Part shown: positions 8,319-17,441 of the stretch, one piece after another
Layout of the letters: the number at the start of each line of letters is the position of its first letter
How positions within the stretch are numbered: the first letter of the stretch is position 1
Position numbers and translations under genes: made by a program
Notes under the pieces: model-generated
Database searches by the model: none
Told to the model about the DNA's origin: nothing
Seen by the model: the letters and a program-made list of their open reading frames with translations, nothing else
From: Phyllobacteriaceae bacterium
GTDB lineage: Bacteria; Pseudomonadota; Alphaproteobacteria; Rhizobiales; Rhizobiaceae
Reading direction: 5' to 3'
Length of the DNA: 49,902 nucleotides
Assembly: GCA_029279965.1 (NCBI GenBank)
Contig: JAJUHJ010000009.1
Span: 1-49,902 of the forward strand

Positions 8319-9359
8319 TTATTCCACGGGCTCGATTGGATCGCTCGGGGGTGTCAGGTTGCCCCAGAACCGCGGCTCGTCCACATTCTCGCTGGTAATG
8401 GCCGCTCCGGGGATCTTCAGGTTCGGACCCCATTCCTCGATTGTCAGCTCCGCTTCGAGCCCGAGAACGTCATAGCTGCCCGGCTCGATCTCCTCGCCAT
8501 TGACCACCTTGTCGGCGAACATGGCGATGGCAGCGGCCTGCGCATAAAGCGGCTGCTCGACCTCGACCTGTTGCCATCCCTGGCGGATGAGATCGAGGCC
8601 AACCGGCGCGCCATTCGACGACACAAGCATGACGTCACCGGGTTCCTTACCCGCACTTTCGAGCGAGGCGACCGCCGCCACGGCAAGGTGAGCGGCATGT
8701 ACGAAGATCAGGTCGATGTCGGGATTGGCCAGCAACTGGTCGGAGACGATCGATCCTGCGTTCGAAGCTTCCCACTGCAGAGCAGGCAAGGAGATGATCT
8801 CGACCTCCGGATGATCGGCCATTCTTTCCTCGAATCCCTTCTGGATATCGAGCGTATAGGGATCACCGGGATCGCCCAGCACCTGCAAGACCTTTCCGGA
8901 AACAGAGCCGTTCTTCTCTTCCAGCAGGCGCTGGATTTCTCCTGCGGCAACATGGCCGATCTCAACCGTGCCGGCGACCGAGGTGAAATCCACTTCGGTC
9001 GAGGTGATCTGGCGGTCGAAGATCATGACCGGGATGCCGGCTTCACGCGCTTCCTCAATCGAAGGTGCCAATGCATTGAAATCAACCGGTGCGATGACGA
9101 TCGCCTCCGGGTTGAGCAGAACGGTATCGTTCATCTGGCTCTGCTGGATGTCGGTTTTGTTATCCGCATTCAGTGTCACCGTCTCATAGCCCACCTGCGC
9201 GAGAAAACTCTCGATGGCGTTGACGGATTCGGTCTGAAACTCGTCAAGCAGCGTGGGCACCATGTAGTAGATCGTGCCCTTGTCCTGTGCCCAGATAGGC
9301 GACACGAGTGCCGCGCTCGCAAATGCGGCGCCGATAAGCGTACGAGCAAGTCTCGTCAT
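8319..9359 (-). CDS. Monosaccharide ABC transporter, periplasmic sugar-binding protein
   Basis: A peripla_BP_4 (RbsB/FrcB-like) protein, 346 residues. The signal peptide reads [20 protein letters not shown] with a likely cut after IWA. The mature part has [36 protein letters not shown] and [10 protein letters not shown], typical of the family. The frame extends upstream to 9434, but ATG at 9359 is preceded by GAAGGAG at good distance and starts a proper signal peptide. It delivers sugar to the permease encoded next. Its gene follows the ATPase by 37 bases. Sugar specificity is not evident. Confidence 0.93.
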   Translation of the reverse strand: MTRLARTLIGAAFASAALVSPIWAQDKGTIYYMVPTLLDEFQTESVNAIESFLAQVGYETVTLNADNKTDIQQSQMNDTVLLNPEAIVIAPVDFNALAPSIEEAREAGIPVMIFDRQITSTEVDFTSVAGTVEIGHVAAGEIQRLLEEKNGSVSGKVLQVLGDPGDPYTLDIQKGFEERMADHPEVEIISLPALQWEASNAGSIVSDQLLANPDIDLIFVHAAHLAVAAVASLESAGKEPGDVMLVSSNGAPVGLDLIRQGWQQVEVEQPLYAQAAAIAMFADKVVNGEEIEPGSYDVLGLEAELTIEEWGPNLKIPGAAITSENVDEPRFWGNLTPPSDPIEPVE

Positions 9360-9396
9360 GGCTGGACTCCTTCTCCCGTTGCCGGACATTGTTCCC

Positions 9397-10170
9397 CTAC
9401 TCCCTGCCCTTGCCGGCGCCGGACAGGGAGCCACCGGTTATCATGTCGATCACCTGATCTGTTGTTGTCTCGTCAGTGCGCACGTCGCCGGCCACCTGGC
9501 CGTGTCGAACAACGACGATACGATCCGCCACCTGGAATGCCTGGGCCATGATGTGCGTGATGACGACGACACCGATTCCGCGCGCCGCAACGTGGCGGAT
9601 CATCTCCAGACCGCGTCGTGTCTGCTCCACGCCGAGAGCCGCGAAGGGCTCGTCGAGCAGCACCAGCTTGCCGCCCCAATGTACGAAGCGGTTGAGCTCG
9701 ATGGCCTGGCGCTGACCGCCTGAAAGGTGCTCCACATTGGTCCTCAGCGAGGGAATATTCGTCCCTCCATCGGCCATCGCCTGCGCGACCACGGCCTCCA
9801 TCGCGCGTTCCTGGAGAACGGGAATTCCGAAATACCGCCTGGTGATCTCGCGCCCCATGAAAAAGTTCGCCACCACATCCGCGTTCGTGCACAGGGACAG
9901 GTCCTGATAGACCGTCTCGATTCCCGCAGCCTTTGCCTCGGCGGGCGATGCAAACTCCTGTGGCTCGCCCTCCATGACGATCCTGCCGGAACTCGGCCGC
10001 AGCCCGCCGGAGATGATCTTCACCAGTGTCGACTTGCCGGCGCCGTTGTCACCAAGGAGCGCAACGACTTCGCCTCGGTCGATCTCCATGTCTATGCCCC
10101 TCAACGCCTCGATGGCGCCGAAGTGCTTGCAGATCGACTCGAGTTTCAGGAGTGGCTGTTTTTCAGGCAA
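9397..10170 (-). CDS. Monosaccharide ABC transporter ATPase, single-domain (FrcA-like)
   Basis: An ABC ATPase of about 257 residues with Walker [10 protein letters not shown], signature LSGGQRQA, Walker [13 protein letters not shown] and the switch His in VVITHIM. RbsA-type sugar ATPases have two fused cassettes and are about 500 residues; this single-cassette size resembles FrcA of rhizobial fructose transporters. Translation probably starts at TTG 10170, inside the last codons of the ROK gene (8-base overlap), with GGGAG upstream. The open frame runs further upstream, but that part is arginine-rich and overlaps ROK coding, so it is unlikely to be used. Confidence 0.9.
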   Translation of the reverse strand: MPEKQPLLKLESICKHFGAIEALRGIDMEIDRGEVVALLGDNGAGKSTLVKIISGGLRPSSGRIVMEGEPQEFASPAEAKAAGIETVYQDLSLCTNADVVANFFMGREITRRYFGIPVLQERAMEAVVAQAMADGGTNIPSLRTNVEHLSGGQRQAIELNRFVHWGGKLVLLDEPFAALGVEQTRRGLEMIRHVAARGIGVVVITHIMAQAFQVADRIVVVRHGQVAGDVRTDETTTDQVIDMITGGSLSGAGKGRE

Positions 10171-11341
10171 TTCGAGCGCTCCCGGCTTTTGCAAACGGAT
10201 CGGTTGCGGCCCCACCCGTCGCACCCTGCGACCGAACCGCCGAGCGGGGGGAGAGAACCTCTGTAATCGCCAGAGACGCGGCACCCCGCAAAACCGCATC
10301 GGCGCCACATCGCGCGAGCATGACGCGTGGATGCACGCGGTCCTGCCGCGATGCGAGGGAGTTGGGCAACTCCGCCGTCAGCGCCAGCAGTTTGAGCCTC
10401 AGCTCCGGCGGTGCAAACCCGCCCAGAACGATGGTTTCGGGATCGAAGAGGTTCTCGATCGTGACAATTGCCGAACGCAGGACGGGCGCCGTTTCTTCCA
10501 GCCAGCCAGCCTCTCCGACAATCGGGGTACGCCTTGCATGAGCTTCCAGCGAGAGATAGCGTTCCAGGCAGCCACGATTGCCGCATGGGCACGGATCACC
10601 ATCCGGCACCAGCGGAATATGCCCTATTTCGCCGGCATTGCCCCAGGCCCCTCGCACCACTTGCCCATCATAGATGACGCAGCCGCCGAGACCCACACCC
10701 AGATAAAGATAGTAAAAATTGAACAATTCCTCGCCCACGCCGTAAAGGCGTTCGCAATGGGCGGCGGCGGCGCTGTCGACCTCCACGAAAGCCGGCCAAG
10801 GGACAGCCTCCTGAAGGCGCTCGTGAACGTCCACACCGCGCCAGCCTTCCATGGTGGTCGGTCCGACGAAGCTCATCGATTCAATATCGAATGGCCCCGG
10901 CATCGCCATGCCGACGCCGATGAACCGGTCCCGCGGGCATCGCGCGACCATCTCTTCGACCAGATCGCCGATCCGGGCAAAAGCCGCATCCGCTGTCATT
11001 TGCGGTGCGTCTACCGCCTCATGGGCCAGAACCTTTCCTGAAAGATCTATGAGACCGGCCTCAACCCCGCGCGGAGTCACATAGACACCGCAGGCATAGC
11101 CGCCGTCGGGATTGATCTCCAGCGAAGGCGCGGGGAAGCCCCTCCCCTTTGGAACGCCCGGCTGCAGGTCAACAAAACCTCGTTCGTGCAATTCGGATGT
11201 GATGGTCGAGACAGTCTGGATCGTCAGGCCGACATGCCGGGCAATCTGGGCGCGGGACAAGGGGCCATGCTGGCGGATCGTCTCCAGGACAATGCGCCGA
11301 TTATGCGGCCTCCCCAATTCCTGGTTGGTACCCTTGAGCAT
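10163..11341 (-). CDS. ROK-family transcriptional regulator
   Basis: A 392-residue repressor of the NagC/XylR ROK type. A winged HTH occupies about residues 12-70 (LSRAQIARHVGLTIQTVSTITSEL). The ROK domain carries the zinc motif CPCGNRGCLE with the upstream His in GEIGHIPL. ROK regulators bind the imported sugar or its phosphate and release DNA. It is the first gene of the leftward sugar ABC operon and overlaps the ATPase gene, so it is very likely the local autoregulated repressor. ATG 11341 with GGAGG upstream is preferred over GTG 11347. After the ROK fold the protein has an extra 25-30 residue polar tail. Confidence 0.93.
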   Translation of the reverse strand: MLKGTNQELGRPHNRRIVLETIRQHGPLSRAQIARHVGLTIQTVSTITSELHERGFVDLQPGVPKGRGFPAPSLEINPDGGYACGVYVTPRGVEAGLIDLSGKVLAHEAVDAPQMTADAAFARIGDLVEEMVARCPRDRFIGVGMAMPGPFDIESMSFVGPTTMEGWRGVDVHERLQEAVPWPAFVEVDSAAAAHCERLYGVGEELFNFYYLYLGVGLGGCVIYDGQVVRGAWGNAGEIGHIPLVPDGDPCPCGNRGCLERYLSLEAHARRTPIVGEAGWLEETAPVLRSAIVTIENLFDPETIVLGGFAPPELRLKLLALTAELPNSLASRQDRVHPRVMLARCGADAVLRGAASLAITEVLSPRSAVRSQGATGGAATDPFAKAGSARIA

Positions 11342-11379
11342 CACCACCAGCCTCCAAGAGCACGATACTCCACCTCTCC

Positions 11380-11402
11380 AATTAGGTCAAACGACCTGAA
11401 TT
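11380..11402. promoter_or_regulatory. Candidate ROK operator
   Basis: A near-perfect palindrome, AATTAGGTC then 4 bases then GACCTGAATT, lies 39 bases upstream of the ROK start in the 252-base divergent gap 11342-11593. Two shorter GGTC/GACC palindromes occur in the same gap (11495-11504 with a 2-base spacer, 11525-11532 with none). An A/T-flanked palindrome at this position fits an autoregulatory operator. Binding is inferred. Confidence 0.45.
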
Positions 11403-11593
11403 AATCAGCCGAAAGACCGATCTGAGTGGAGTTTCGGAAAGGACGACCCGAGGTGCGCGGGAAACTGGTGTTCGTGGCAAACACATTTATGGTAGGTCAC
11501 GACCGAAGCGGCCGCGCACGTATGGGTCGACCGCACCGGATCATCCCACGGCAGCACCGCTGCGAAAATCCACCAACTTCAGGGAGGGGAACA

Positions 11594-12331
11594 GTGATCG
11601 ATACCAGGCTTCAGGATAAAACGGTTCTTGTCACCGCCGCCGCTCAAGGGATCGGCCGCGCCAGCGCGCTCGCCTTCGCCCGTGCAGGCGCAAAAGTTTA
11701 CGCCACCGACATCAATGACAAAACGCTCGCCGAGCTCAAAGGCGAAAAAGGGATTGTCACGCGCCGGCTCGACGTGCTCGACGATGCAGCGGTAAGGGCT
11801 TTCGTCTCAGAAATCGGCGCTGTGGACGTGCTGTTCAACTGCGCCGGCATTGTCCATTCGGGGACGATCCTCGAGATGGAAGACGACGATCTGGAATTCG
11901 CGTTCGACCTCAACGTGAAGGCGATGGTGCGCACCATCCGAGCGGTACTGCCCGGCATGCTCGACCGCGGCGGCGGCGCTATCATCAACATGTCTTCCGT
12001 CGCCTCCAGCGTGAAGGGCGTCCCGAACCGATTTGCCTATGGCACGACCAAGGCCGCCGTGATCGGGCTTACAAAAGCGATTGCCGCGGACTACGTGACG
12101 CAGGGAATACGCTGTAACGCTATCTGCCCCGGAACCGTGGAAAGCCCATCGCTGCAGGAGCGGCTGAAAGCCACCGGCGATTACGAAAGCGCGCGCAAGG
12201 CGTTCATCGCTCGCCAGCCTATGGGCCGGATCGGCACGCCGGAGGAAATCGCCGATCTCGCCATCCATCTCGCGACAGCCACTTATACATCCGGTCAGGC
12301 TTACGCCATCGACGGCGGATGGTCGATCTGA
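11594..12331 (+). CDS. SDR oxidoreductase, 2-keto-3-deoxy-fuconate dehydrogenase / BDH2-like
   Basis: A 245-residue classical SDR. It has the cofactor segment VLVTAAAQGIGRA at about residues 9-21, FNCAG where NNAG is usual, catalytic Ser in MSSVASS, and YGTTK. The sequence pattern, with NAICPGTVESPSLQERL and a C-terminal AIDGGWSI, is that of the branch containing human BDH2/DHRS6 and bacterial 2-keto-3-deoxy-L-fuconate dehydrogenase. The start is GTG 11594 behind AGGGAGGGG; the frame upstream of it shows no family similarity. It is divergent from the ROK/ABC operon and probably controlled with it, which suggests a role in oxidising a deoxy-ketoacid derived from the imported sugar. That pathway is inferred. 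Confidence 0.88.
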   Translation: MIDTRLQDKTVLVTAAAQGIGRASALAFARAGAKVYATDINDKTLAELKGEKGIVTRRLDVLDDAAVRAFVSEIGAVDVLFNCAGIVHSGTILEMEDDDLEFAFDLNVKAMVRTIRAVLPGMLDRGGGAIINMSSVASSVKGVPNRFAYGTTKAAVIGLTKAIAADYVTQGIRCNAICPGTVESPSLQERLKATGDYESARKAFIARQPMGRIGTPEEIADLAIHLATATYTSGQAYAIDGGWSI

Positions 12332-12384
12332 GGCTACCGCCACGACCGTCCTCTTCGCGCGTATCACTGCAACAAGGTCGTGGA

Positions 12385-12436
12385 AGGGAAGGGTCAGGCT
12401 TCCCTCATAACCGATAGATTGTGAAGAGCTCTTCAC
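12385..12436. terminator. Paired palindromes between convergent genes
   Basis: The 120-base gap between the SDR (stop 12331) and the PIG-L gene (stop 12452) holds AGGGAAG/CTTCCCT with a 7-base loop (12385-12405). It also holds a perfect 16-bp palindrome GTGAAGAGCTCTTCAC (12421-12436). A looser 8-bp repeat CCACGACC/GGTCGTGG (12340-12347, 12376-12383) lies around them. The arrangement between convergent genes fits bidirectional termination, without T-runs. Confidence 0.45.
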
Positions 12437-12451
12437 CCGTACGCCTGTCCG

Positions 12452-13108
12452 TCAGAACAGCAGGCTTGCCTTTCGCAGGTTGAACGCCTCCGCGTATCTT
12501 TCCGGTGCGCGGCATTCCATGCCGCGCAGGCGCGCCAGCCCGGTAAAGGTCTCGACATCGAACCAGTCCTTGGAGCGCTGGCTTGCGAAGTGCGCCATCA
12601 GGAGCGAGACCTTCCGCTCCATGACGGCACCGGCAAGCGGAACATAAAGATTCTGCCGCGTAAGATCCCCGTCCCATTTGGGGATCTCGTATTCCAGAAT
12701 GAGATGATCGCGGAAGAGATTCCAGGTGATCTCGTTGATCGCCCTGTGATCCTGATGCGCATCATCATGCGCGTGGGTAAATACGATGTCCGGTTCGCAC
12801 CGTTGCCGGATCTCGGCGAGCCATTCCTTTACCGCCCAGCTTTGCGCGGGAAAATAGCTGTCTTCGAACGCTCCGAGCTCCATGCGGCGCTCGCCGGCGC
12901 CTTCGAGGAAAGAAGCGGCGGAGGCTTCCGCCTCGTCGGCGCGCCAGCCCTTTGCGCTGGCGACACACCAATGGACATCAAGCCGGACTCCCGAGGAAAT
13001 GAGGCTTAGAACGGTTCCACCGACGCCGATTTCGATATCGTCGGAATGCGCGCCGATACACAGAAGCTTTAACTCGCTCCGCCCCGACGCCAGCTGGAGC
13101 CCTTCCAT
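12452..13108 (-). CDS. PIG-L/LmbE-family zinc-dependent deacetylase
   Basis: A 218-residue PIG-L fold protein. The first metal motif is AHSDDIEIGVGGT (H, D, D) near residue 20 and the second is THAHDDAHQDHRAINE, matching the family's zinc ligands. Members remove acetyl groups from GlcNAc derivatives or related N-acyl sugars. Translation is coupled to the nucleotidyltransferase upstream (TGATG at 13108), so it should act in the same nucleotide-sugar pathway, perhaps deacetylating an acetamido-sugar. The middle carries AFEDSYFPAQS and DIVFTH, typical of members in polysaccharide clusters. It is distinct from the second PIG-L gene at 47 kb. Confidence 0.88.
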   Translation of the reverse strand: MEGLQLASGRSELKLLCIGAHSDDIEIGVGGTVLSLISSGVRLDVHWCVASAKGWRADEAEASAASFLEGAGERRMELGAFEDSYFPAQSWAVKEWLAEIRQRCEPDIVFTHAHDDAHQDHRAINEITWNLFRDHLILEYEIPKWDGDLTRQNLYVPLAGAVMERKVSLLMAHFASQRSKDWFDVETFTGLARLRGMECRAPERYAEAFNLRKASLLF

Positions 13109-13914
13109 CAGGACACAGCCGTCATGCCAGCGCCATCACGCGCACGCGGCGCGCTCCACGGCATGTCGCCCTTCTCCACCATATCCTCCAGCGACTGCCA
13201 GTCGCGCAGCGTATCCATGGAGCGCCAAAAGCCATCATGCTTGTAGGCCATCAGCTTATCTTCGCGGATGAGGCGGTCGAACGGCTCCAGCACAAGTTCC
13301 TCGCCCTCGCGCATGTAGTCGAAGATCTCAGGGCGGAAGAGGAAGTAGCCGCCATTGATCCAGATATCGGAACGGTCTGACGTACGGAACTCGCGCACGC
13401 GGCCATCGTCGGCGATGTCCGCAAGATGGTAAGTCAGAGGCGGACGGACGGCCAGGAAACAGCCAATCTTGCCGCTTCTGGCAAAACGTTCCGTCATTTC
13501 ATCCAGGTCGACATCCGTCAGTCCGTCACTGTAGTTTGCAAGAAAGATTTCCTCGCCTCGCACATGCTCTCTGACAGCCCATAGGCGCTGGCCAATATTG
13601 CGCCAGATGCCCGTGTCGATGAGGGTGACCCGCCAGTCCCGATTCATTTCGCCGAGCACCTGAACGTTGCGCCCTCCGTCGGAAACGACGCAATCGCCAA
13701 ATGTCTGCGGTCGAAAGTTCAGGAAGAAATCCTTGATGACATTGGCTTTATAGCCGAGGCACAGGATGAAATCCTCATGGCCGTAGTCTGAGTAATACTG
13801 CATCACATGGTGCAGTATTGGCCGGTGGCCTACCGGAATCATCGGCTTCGGAACGCTCTCGGAATATTCGCGAATACGGGTGCCAAGTCCACCGCAAAAC
13901 AGAACCACCTTCAT
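13108..13914 (-). CDS. Sugar nucleotidyltransferase, glucose-1-phosphate cytidylyltransferase-like
   Basis: A 268-residue NTP-transferase. The N-terminus has FCGGLGTRIREYSESVPKPMIPVG, the substrate-binding P-loop-like signature, at about residues 6-29. GYKANVIKDFF and INGGYFLF follow, and the C-terminal HDGFWRSMDTLRDW is highly typical of glucose-1-phosphate cytidylyltransferase (RfbF/DdhA). It would activate a hexose-1-phosphate to a CDP-sugar for 6-deoxy or 3,6-dideoxy sugar synthesis. It sits between the methyltransferase (ATGA overlap) and PIG-L genes. No obvious CDP-glucose 4,6-dehydratase lies next to it; the epimerase at 17.4 kb might supply that step. CDP specificity is inferred from family resemblance. 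Confidence 0.88.
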   Translation of the reverse strand: MKVVLFCGGLGTRIREYSESVPKPMIPVGHRPILHHVMQYYSDYGHEDFILCLGYKANVIKDFFLNFRPQTFGDCVVSDGGRNVQVLGEMNRDWRVTLIDTGIWRNIGQRLWAVREHVRGEEIFLANYSDGLTDVDLDEMTERFARSGKIGCFLAVRPPLTYHLADIADDGRVREFRTSDRSDIWINGGYFLFRPEIFDYMREGEELVLEPFDRLIREDKLMAYKHDGFWRSMDTLRDWQSLEDMVEKGDMPWSAPRARDGAGMTAVS

Positions 13915-15206
13915 GCTGGCCGCTCCTGCGGATCGATAACCATCACGTGGGGAATGGGAACAATGAACTTGCCGCCCCAGGCCGCGATTTGATGCATCTG
14001 CCGTACGATCTCATCCTTGAGATTCCATGGCAGGATCAGGACGTAGTCGGGACGGGCCTCGACCAGCGCTTCCACGGGCAGAATTGGGATATGCATTCCT
14101 GGCGTGTAGCGGCCGTGCTTATAAGGGTTGCGGTCGACCGTAAAGTCGAGGAAATCCGTGCCTATGCCGCAATAATTGAGCAGTGTGTTCCCTTTGCCGG
14201 GCGCGCCATAGCCGCAAATGCTCTTCCCCTCGTTCTTCAATGCGATCAGAACGGTAAGAAGGTCACGCTTGGTGCTGGCCGCCTTCGCGGCGAAGCCCTG
14301 ATAGCCCGATGTGCGGTCGAGACGAAGGGAACGCTCGCGCGCTATCAGGCTGGCAACGTTCATGGAGACCGGTTGCGGGCTCTCCACATGCGCAAGATAA
14401 ACCCGCAGCGAACCTCCGTGGGTAGACAGTTCCTCGACGTCTATCACGTGCAGAGCGTGTCTGCGGGCCATCTCCGTGATCGTCAGCAGGGAGAAGTATG
14501 AGAAGTGCTCATGATAGATCGTATCGAACTGGTTTTCGGCCATGAGCTTTTCAAGGTGCGGAAACTCCAGCGTCACCGTCCCCTCCGGCTTTAGGAGGAG
14601 CTTTATTCCCGCAACAAAATCATTCAGATCAGGCACTTGAGCCAGGACATTGTTGCCGATGATGAGGTCGGCTTGAATGCCTTCGTCCAGCAGCCTGCGT
14701 GCCATCTCCACGCCGAAAAATTCGACCCGGGTCGGTATGCCCTTCTCGATGGCGGCGCGCGCGACATTGGCGGCCGGTTCGATGCCCAGAACAGGCACGC
14801 CGAGCGGACCGAAATGCTGAAGAAGATAACCGTCGTTGCTCGCCAGCTCTACCGCCAGGCTGTGCCGCCCCAGGTTGCAGCGTTGCGTGATCATCTCGCA
14901 ATACGCCTTCGCATGCGCCACCCAGCTTGCCGCGTAGGAAGAGAAGTAGGCGTACTCGGTGAAGATCGCTTCCGGTGCGACATATTCCTTCAACTGGACG
15001 AGGAAGCACTGGTCGCAAACGAAGACATGGAGTGGGTAGTAATGCTCGACCTGATCGAGTTGCTCCTCCTGGCGAAAATCCTCACACGGAGGCGACATGC
15101 CAAGATCTACGAAGGTGTGAAGGAGGTCCGTGCCGCACAGCCTGCATTTCCCGGCGGGCCGTGGGGATTGTCTCTTCCGGACGATGTTGAGCGGCTCGAC
15201 GGTCAT
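13911..15206 (-). CDS. Class I SAM-dependent methyltransferase, sugar C-methyltransferase-like
   Basis: A protein of about 431 residues with three parts of the sugar C-methyltransferase family. A zinc-binding N-terminal domain has CRLCG near residue 21 and CDQC near 63. A SAM-binding Rossmann domain follows (VELASNDGYLLQHF; GIEPAANVARAA). The C-terminal domain has GYGAPGKGNTLLNYCG and VDRNPYKHGRYTPG. Relatives such as TylC3/TcaB9 add a methyl group to C3 of NDP-4-keto-deoxysugars. The gene heads a leftward three-gene unit. AAGGA precedes ATG-ATG at 15209/15206; the second is taken. A branched C-methyl sugar is therefore the likely product. Confidence 0.9.
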   Translation of the reverse strand: MTVEPLNIVRKRQSPRPAGKCRLCGTDLLHTFVDLGMSPPCEDFRQEEQLDQVEHYYPLHVFVCDQCFLVQLKEYVAPEAIFTEYAYFSSYAASWVAHAKAYCEMITQRCNLGRHSLAVELASNDGYLLQHFGPLGVPVLGIEPAANVARAAIEKGIPTRVEFFGVEMARRLLDEGIQADLIIGNNVLAQVPDLNDFVAGIKLLLKPEGTVTLEFPHLEKLMAENQFDTIYHEHFSYFSLLTITEMARRHALHVIDVEELSTHGGSLRVYLAHVESPQPVSMNVASLIARERSLRLDRTSGYQGFAAKAASTKRDLLTVLIALKNEGKSICGYGAPGKGNTLLNYCGIGTDFLDFTVDRNPYKHGRYTPGMHIPILPVEALVEARPDYVLILPWNLKDEIVRQMHQIAAWGGKFIVPIPHVMVIDPQERPA

Positions 15207-15556
15207 CATCCTATCCTTCCGATACCGGCCGTTAGCGGCATTTGGGCATTGGGGGCACAGCCGGTATTGTCGGACCGGTCAGGTGCAGGCCGTGCGGCAC
15301 TTTCCCCCCTCCAAGGGCCTTGGATCCGGAGGATCGCGGCCCCTTTTGGTTTGCTGACAATATGAGCGCCGCGTGAGGCTGCCGAGACGGCAATCCGTGC
15401 GAACTGGGAGAAGTCATCTTCCCCCTTAGGCCCGTTCCCGGATAGCGGCCTACCTCCTTCGGAGCCGCCGTCTACCCACTATGACCGGCTTCCGCGCAGC
15501 GACCGGGGGCGAGAAAACGGTTCCTGACATCTACCGAAACACTGTTCGGAACCGGT
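15207..15556. promoter_or_regulatory. Divergent intergenic region between the methyltransferase and rfbC genes
   Basis: About 350 bases without a gene. It must hold promoters for both directions, although I cannot assign confident -35/-10 pairs. It contains a 15-base palindrome TCCAAGG-G-CCTTGGA at 15310-15324. An inverted repeat CGGTTCC/GGAACCG (15518-15524, 15548-15554) has a right arm that covers the rfbC ribosome-binding site. No small ORF with a good ribosome-binding site was seen. Confidence 0.5.
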
Positions 15557-16096
15557 ATGAAGTTTCAACCGACAAATCTTGAAGGCGCATGGCTTATCGA
15601 GGCCGAGCCGAATACGGACAAGCGGGGCGCATTTGTCCGCACGTTCTGTATCCGCGCGTTCGCCGAGAACGGGCTGGAGACGAACTTCGTCCAGCACAGC
15701 CTGTCTTACTCGCTGCATACCGGAACGTTGCGCGGCATGCATTTCCAGGAGGAGCCGCACGGTGAGGTCAAACTGGTCTCCTGCGTGAAGGGCGCAATCT
15801 TCGATGTTATTGTGGATCTGCGTCCATCGTCACCCACCCGGCTGAGATGGGCTGCCTTCGAGCTTTCAGAAAACAACGGGCGCCAGCTTTATATCCCCAA
15901 GGGCTTCGCACATGGCTTCCTCACTCTGTGCGATAACGTCACCGTGAATTATCTGATTTCCGAGTTCCACACCCCATCGGCGGCGCGCGGGCTGCGCTAC
16001 GACGACCCTGCCCTCGCCATCGAATGGCCGGCGTCGCCCGTACTTTTGTCGGAGCGGGATCTTGGCTGGCCGTTTGTTCAGGCGGAACTCGTCTGA
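15557..16096 (+). CDS. rfbC: dTDP-4-dehydrorhamnose 3,5-epimerase-like protein (RfbC/RmlC)
   Basis: A 179-residue cupin of the RmlC family, the usual length. The signature LRGMHFQEEPHGEVKLVSCVKGAIFDVIVDLR carries the catalytic His and surrounding residues, and IPKGFAHGFLTLCDNVTVNYLIS the second set with the Tyr. It epimerises C3 and/or C5 of an NDP-4-keto-6-deoxyhexose in the cytoplasm. It stands alone on the plus strand, divergent from the methyltransferase unit and overlapping the DUF4910 gene tail to tail by 19 bases. With no RmlA/B/D nearby it probably serves the CDP-sugar module rather than rhamnose; many such clusters have a C3- or C5-specific epimerase of this family. Confidence 0.9.
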   Translation: MKFQPTNLEGAWLIEAEPNTDKRGAFVRTFCIRAFAENGLETNFVQHSLSYSLHTGTLRGMHFQEEPHGEVKLVSCVKGAIFDVIVDLRPSSPTRLRWAAFELSENNGRQLYIPKGFAHGFLTLCDNVTVNYLISEFHTPSAARGLRYDDPALAIEWPASPVLLSERDLGWPFVQAELV

Positions 16097-17439
16097 TCCA
16101 GGGGAATGTCGCTGCCGGATGCGGGGGCAAGAAGATCGTGCTTGCGCAACAGATCGGCCGCCGCTGAAATCTCCTTGAAATGAAGTCCCGAACGCTCCGC
16201 CATGTCGAGCAGTGAATGCCCTCCATCGGCCAGGTTGAGCACCCATAGCATCGCCATTGCCGCTGAACTTCCCGCCGTATCGCCGCCAAGGGCCGCGTAA
16301 AGGCCACGGCGGCCAAGCTGCGGCTCGCCGCGCGGCAAAAGATTGAGTGGTGTCCAGTCGCCTTCAACGATCTCGATCGCATCCATGATGGTGCGGTAGG
16401 CGCGCGCCAGGTGTTGCGGATGAATGAAAGTCATGTCGTCGGCAGAGGTATGATATTCGGGAAATGTCGCGAAGGCGCTGTGCTGAAACAATCCCACCGG
16501 CATATCAAAGCCGGGTGAGCAGAACTGACGCTCGTCATAGCCATAGGGCGAAAAGTCCTTGATGATCGCCTGCGCGCCGTGATGCGCCAGAAGATGGGCC
16601 ATGACCCGGTCAATATAAGCGTTGCCTCTGCGGCTGCGCTTGTAGGTCGGGCCTCCCCCATCGCCGACGCAGGAAACCACCAAGCCGTGATCGATTTGCG
16701 GCACGTGGTTTTCGTTGCGGGATAGCCAGGCAAGCGCGCCGATGGTTCCAGGTGCAAAGAGAAAACGATAGCCATAACGCGTTCGCCGCCCGCGAAGATT
16801 GCGCGCAATCATCGCAAGCAACGCCAGGCCCGAACAGTTGTCGTTGGCCAGCGAGGGATGGCAGATATGGGCCGAGAGCAGGAACTCACGACCCGTCACG
16901 CCGGGGTGAAGATACTCACCGTAATCGAGGCGGCCGTCCTTCAGCTCGGCATCGATGCAGACTTCATACACCCCTTCCGGCAAGCGCCGTAAGCGACTCT
17001 CCGCCATACAGAATCCCCACCTCTCGGCGTAGTAGGACGTTCTGTATGGGACGAGGTCCGGCTGGTCAGGGAGGGTGAAGATATGCGCTTTCAATTCCGC
17101 GAGAGGCATGCGCCGATGCACCGGTATGCTGTAATTCAGCACGTGCAGATTCGATGCGGCGAAATCCACCACGCGCCGCCCTTCGCAATCCTTGATGAAA
17201 GCGTCACGGATGGTCCATTCCTTCGGCACCGACCAGTCGAACAGGCGCTCCCCTGTAGCCACGGAATGGCGCTCAAGAGGGATGCAGGTCGCCAGAATAT
17301 CGAGCGTGTCGCGCACCCCCTGCCCCGTAATGCTGCGGCAGATGGGATAAAGCATGCCCGCGAGGCAATGGATTTCCTCCCCCACCGCACCAGCATCTGG
17401 CGGGGGAGCGATCACATTGCCGGTCGCCAGCGCAGACAA
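16078..17439 (-). CDS. DUF4910/DUF2172 aminopeptidase-like protein
   Basis: About 453 residues. The N-terminus has the DUF2172/DUF4910 hallmark LYPICRSITGQGVRDTL. The central M28-like zinc peptidase region shows SAHICHPSLANDNCSG (metal His and Asp), and PYGYDERQFCSPGFDMPVG followed by EYHTSADD (last metal His). The C-terminal about 80 residues resemble a winged helix. Such proteins recur in sugar and polysaccharide clusters, but their reaction is not established. Hydrolysis of an aminoacyl or amide bond on a sugar precursor is a possibility only. The start is weakly defined: TTG 17439 lies 2 bases after the upstream stop, and GTG 17415 is an alternative. Confidence 0.85.
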   Translation of the reverse strand: MSALATGNVIAPPPDAGAVGEEIHCLAGMLYPICRSITGQGVRDTLDILATCIPLERHSVATGERLFDWSVPKEWTIRDAFIKDCEGRRVVDFAASNLHVLNYSIPVHRRMPLAELKAHIFTLPDQPDLVPYRTSYYAERWGFCMAESRLRRLPEGVYEVCIDAELKDGRLDYGEYLHPGVTGREFLLSAHICHPSLANDNCSGLALLAMIARNLRGRRTRYGYRFLFAPGTIGALAWLSRNENHVPQIDHGLVVSCVGDGGGPTYKRSRRGNAYIDRVMAHLLAHHGAQAIIKDFSPYGYDERQFCSPGFDMPVGLFQHSAFATFPEYHTSADDMTFIHPQHLARAYRTIMDAIEIVEGDWTPLNLLPRGEPQLGRRGLYAALGGDTAGSSAAMAMLWVLNLADGGHSLLDMAERSGLHFKEISAAADLLRKHDLLAPASGSDIPLDQTSSA

Positions 17440-17441
17440 AT

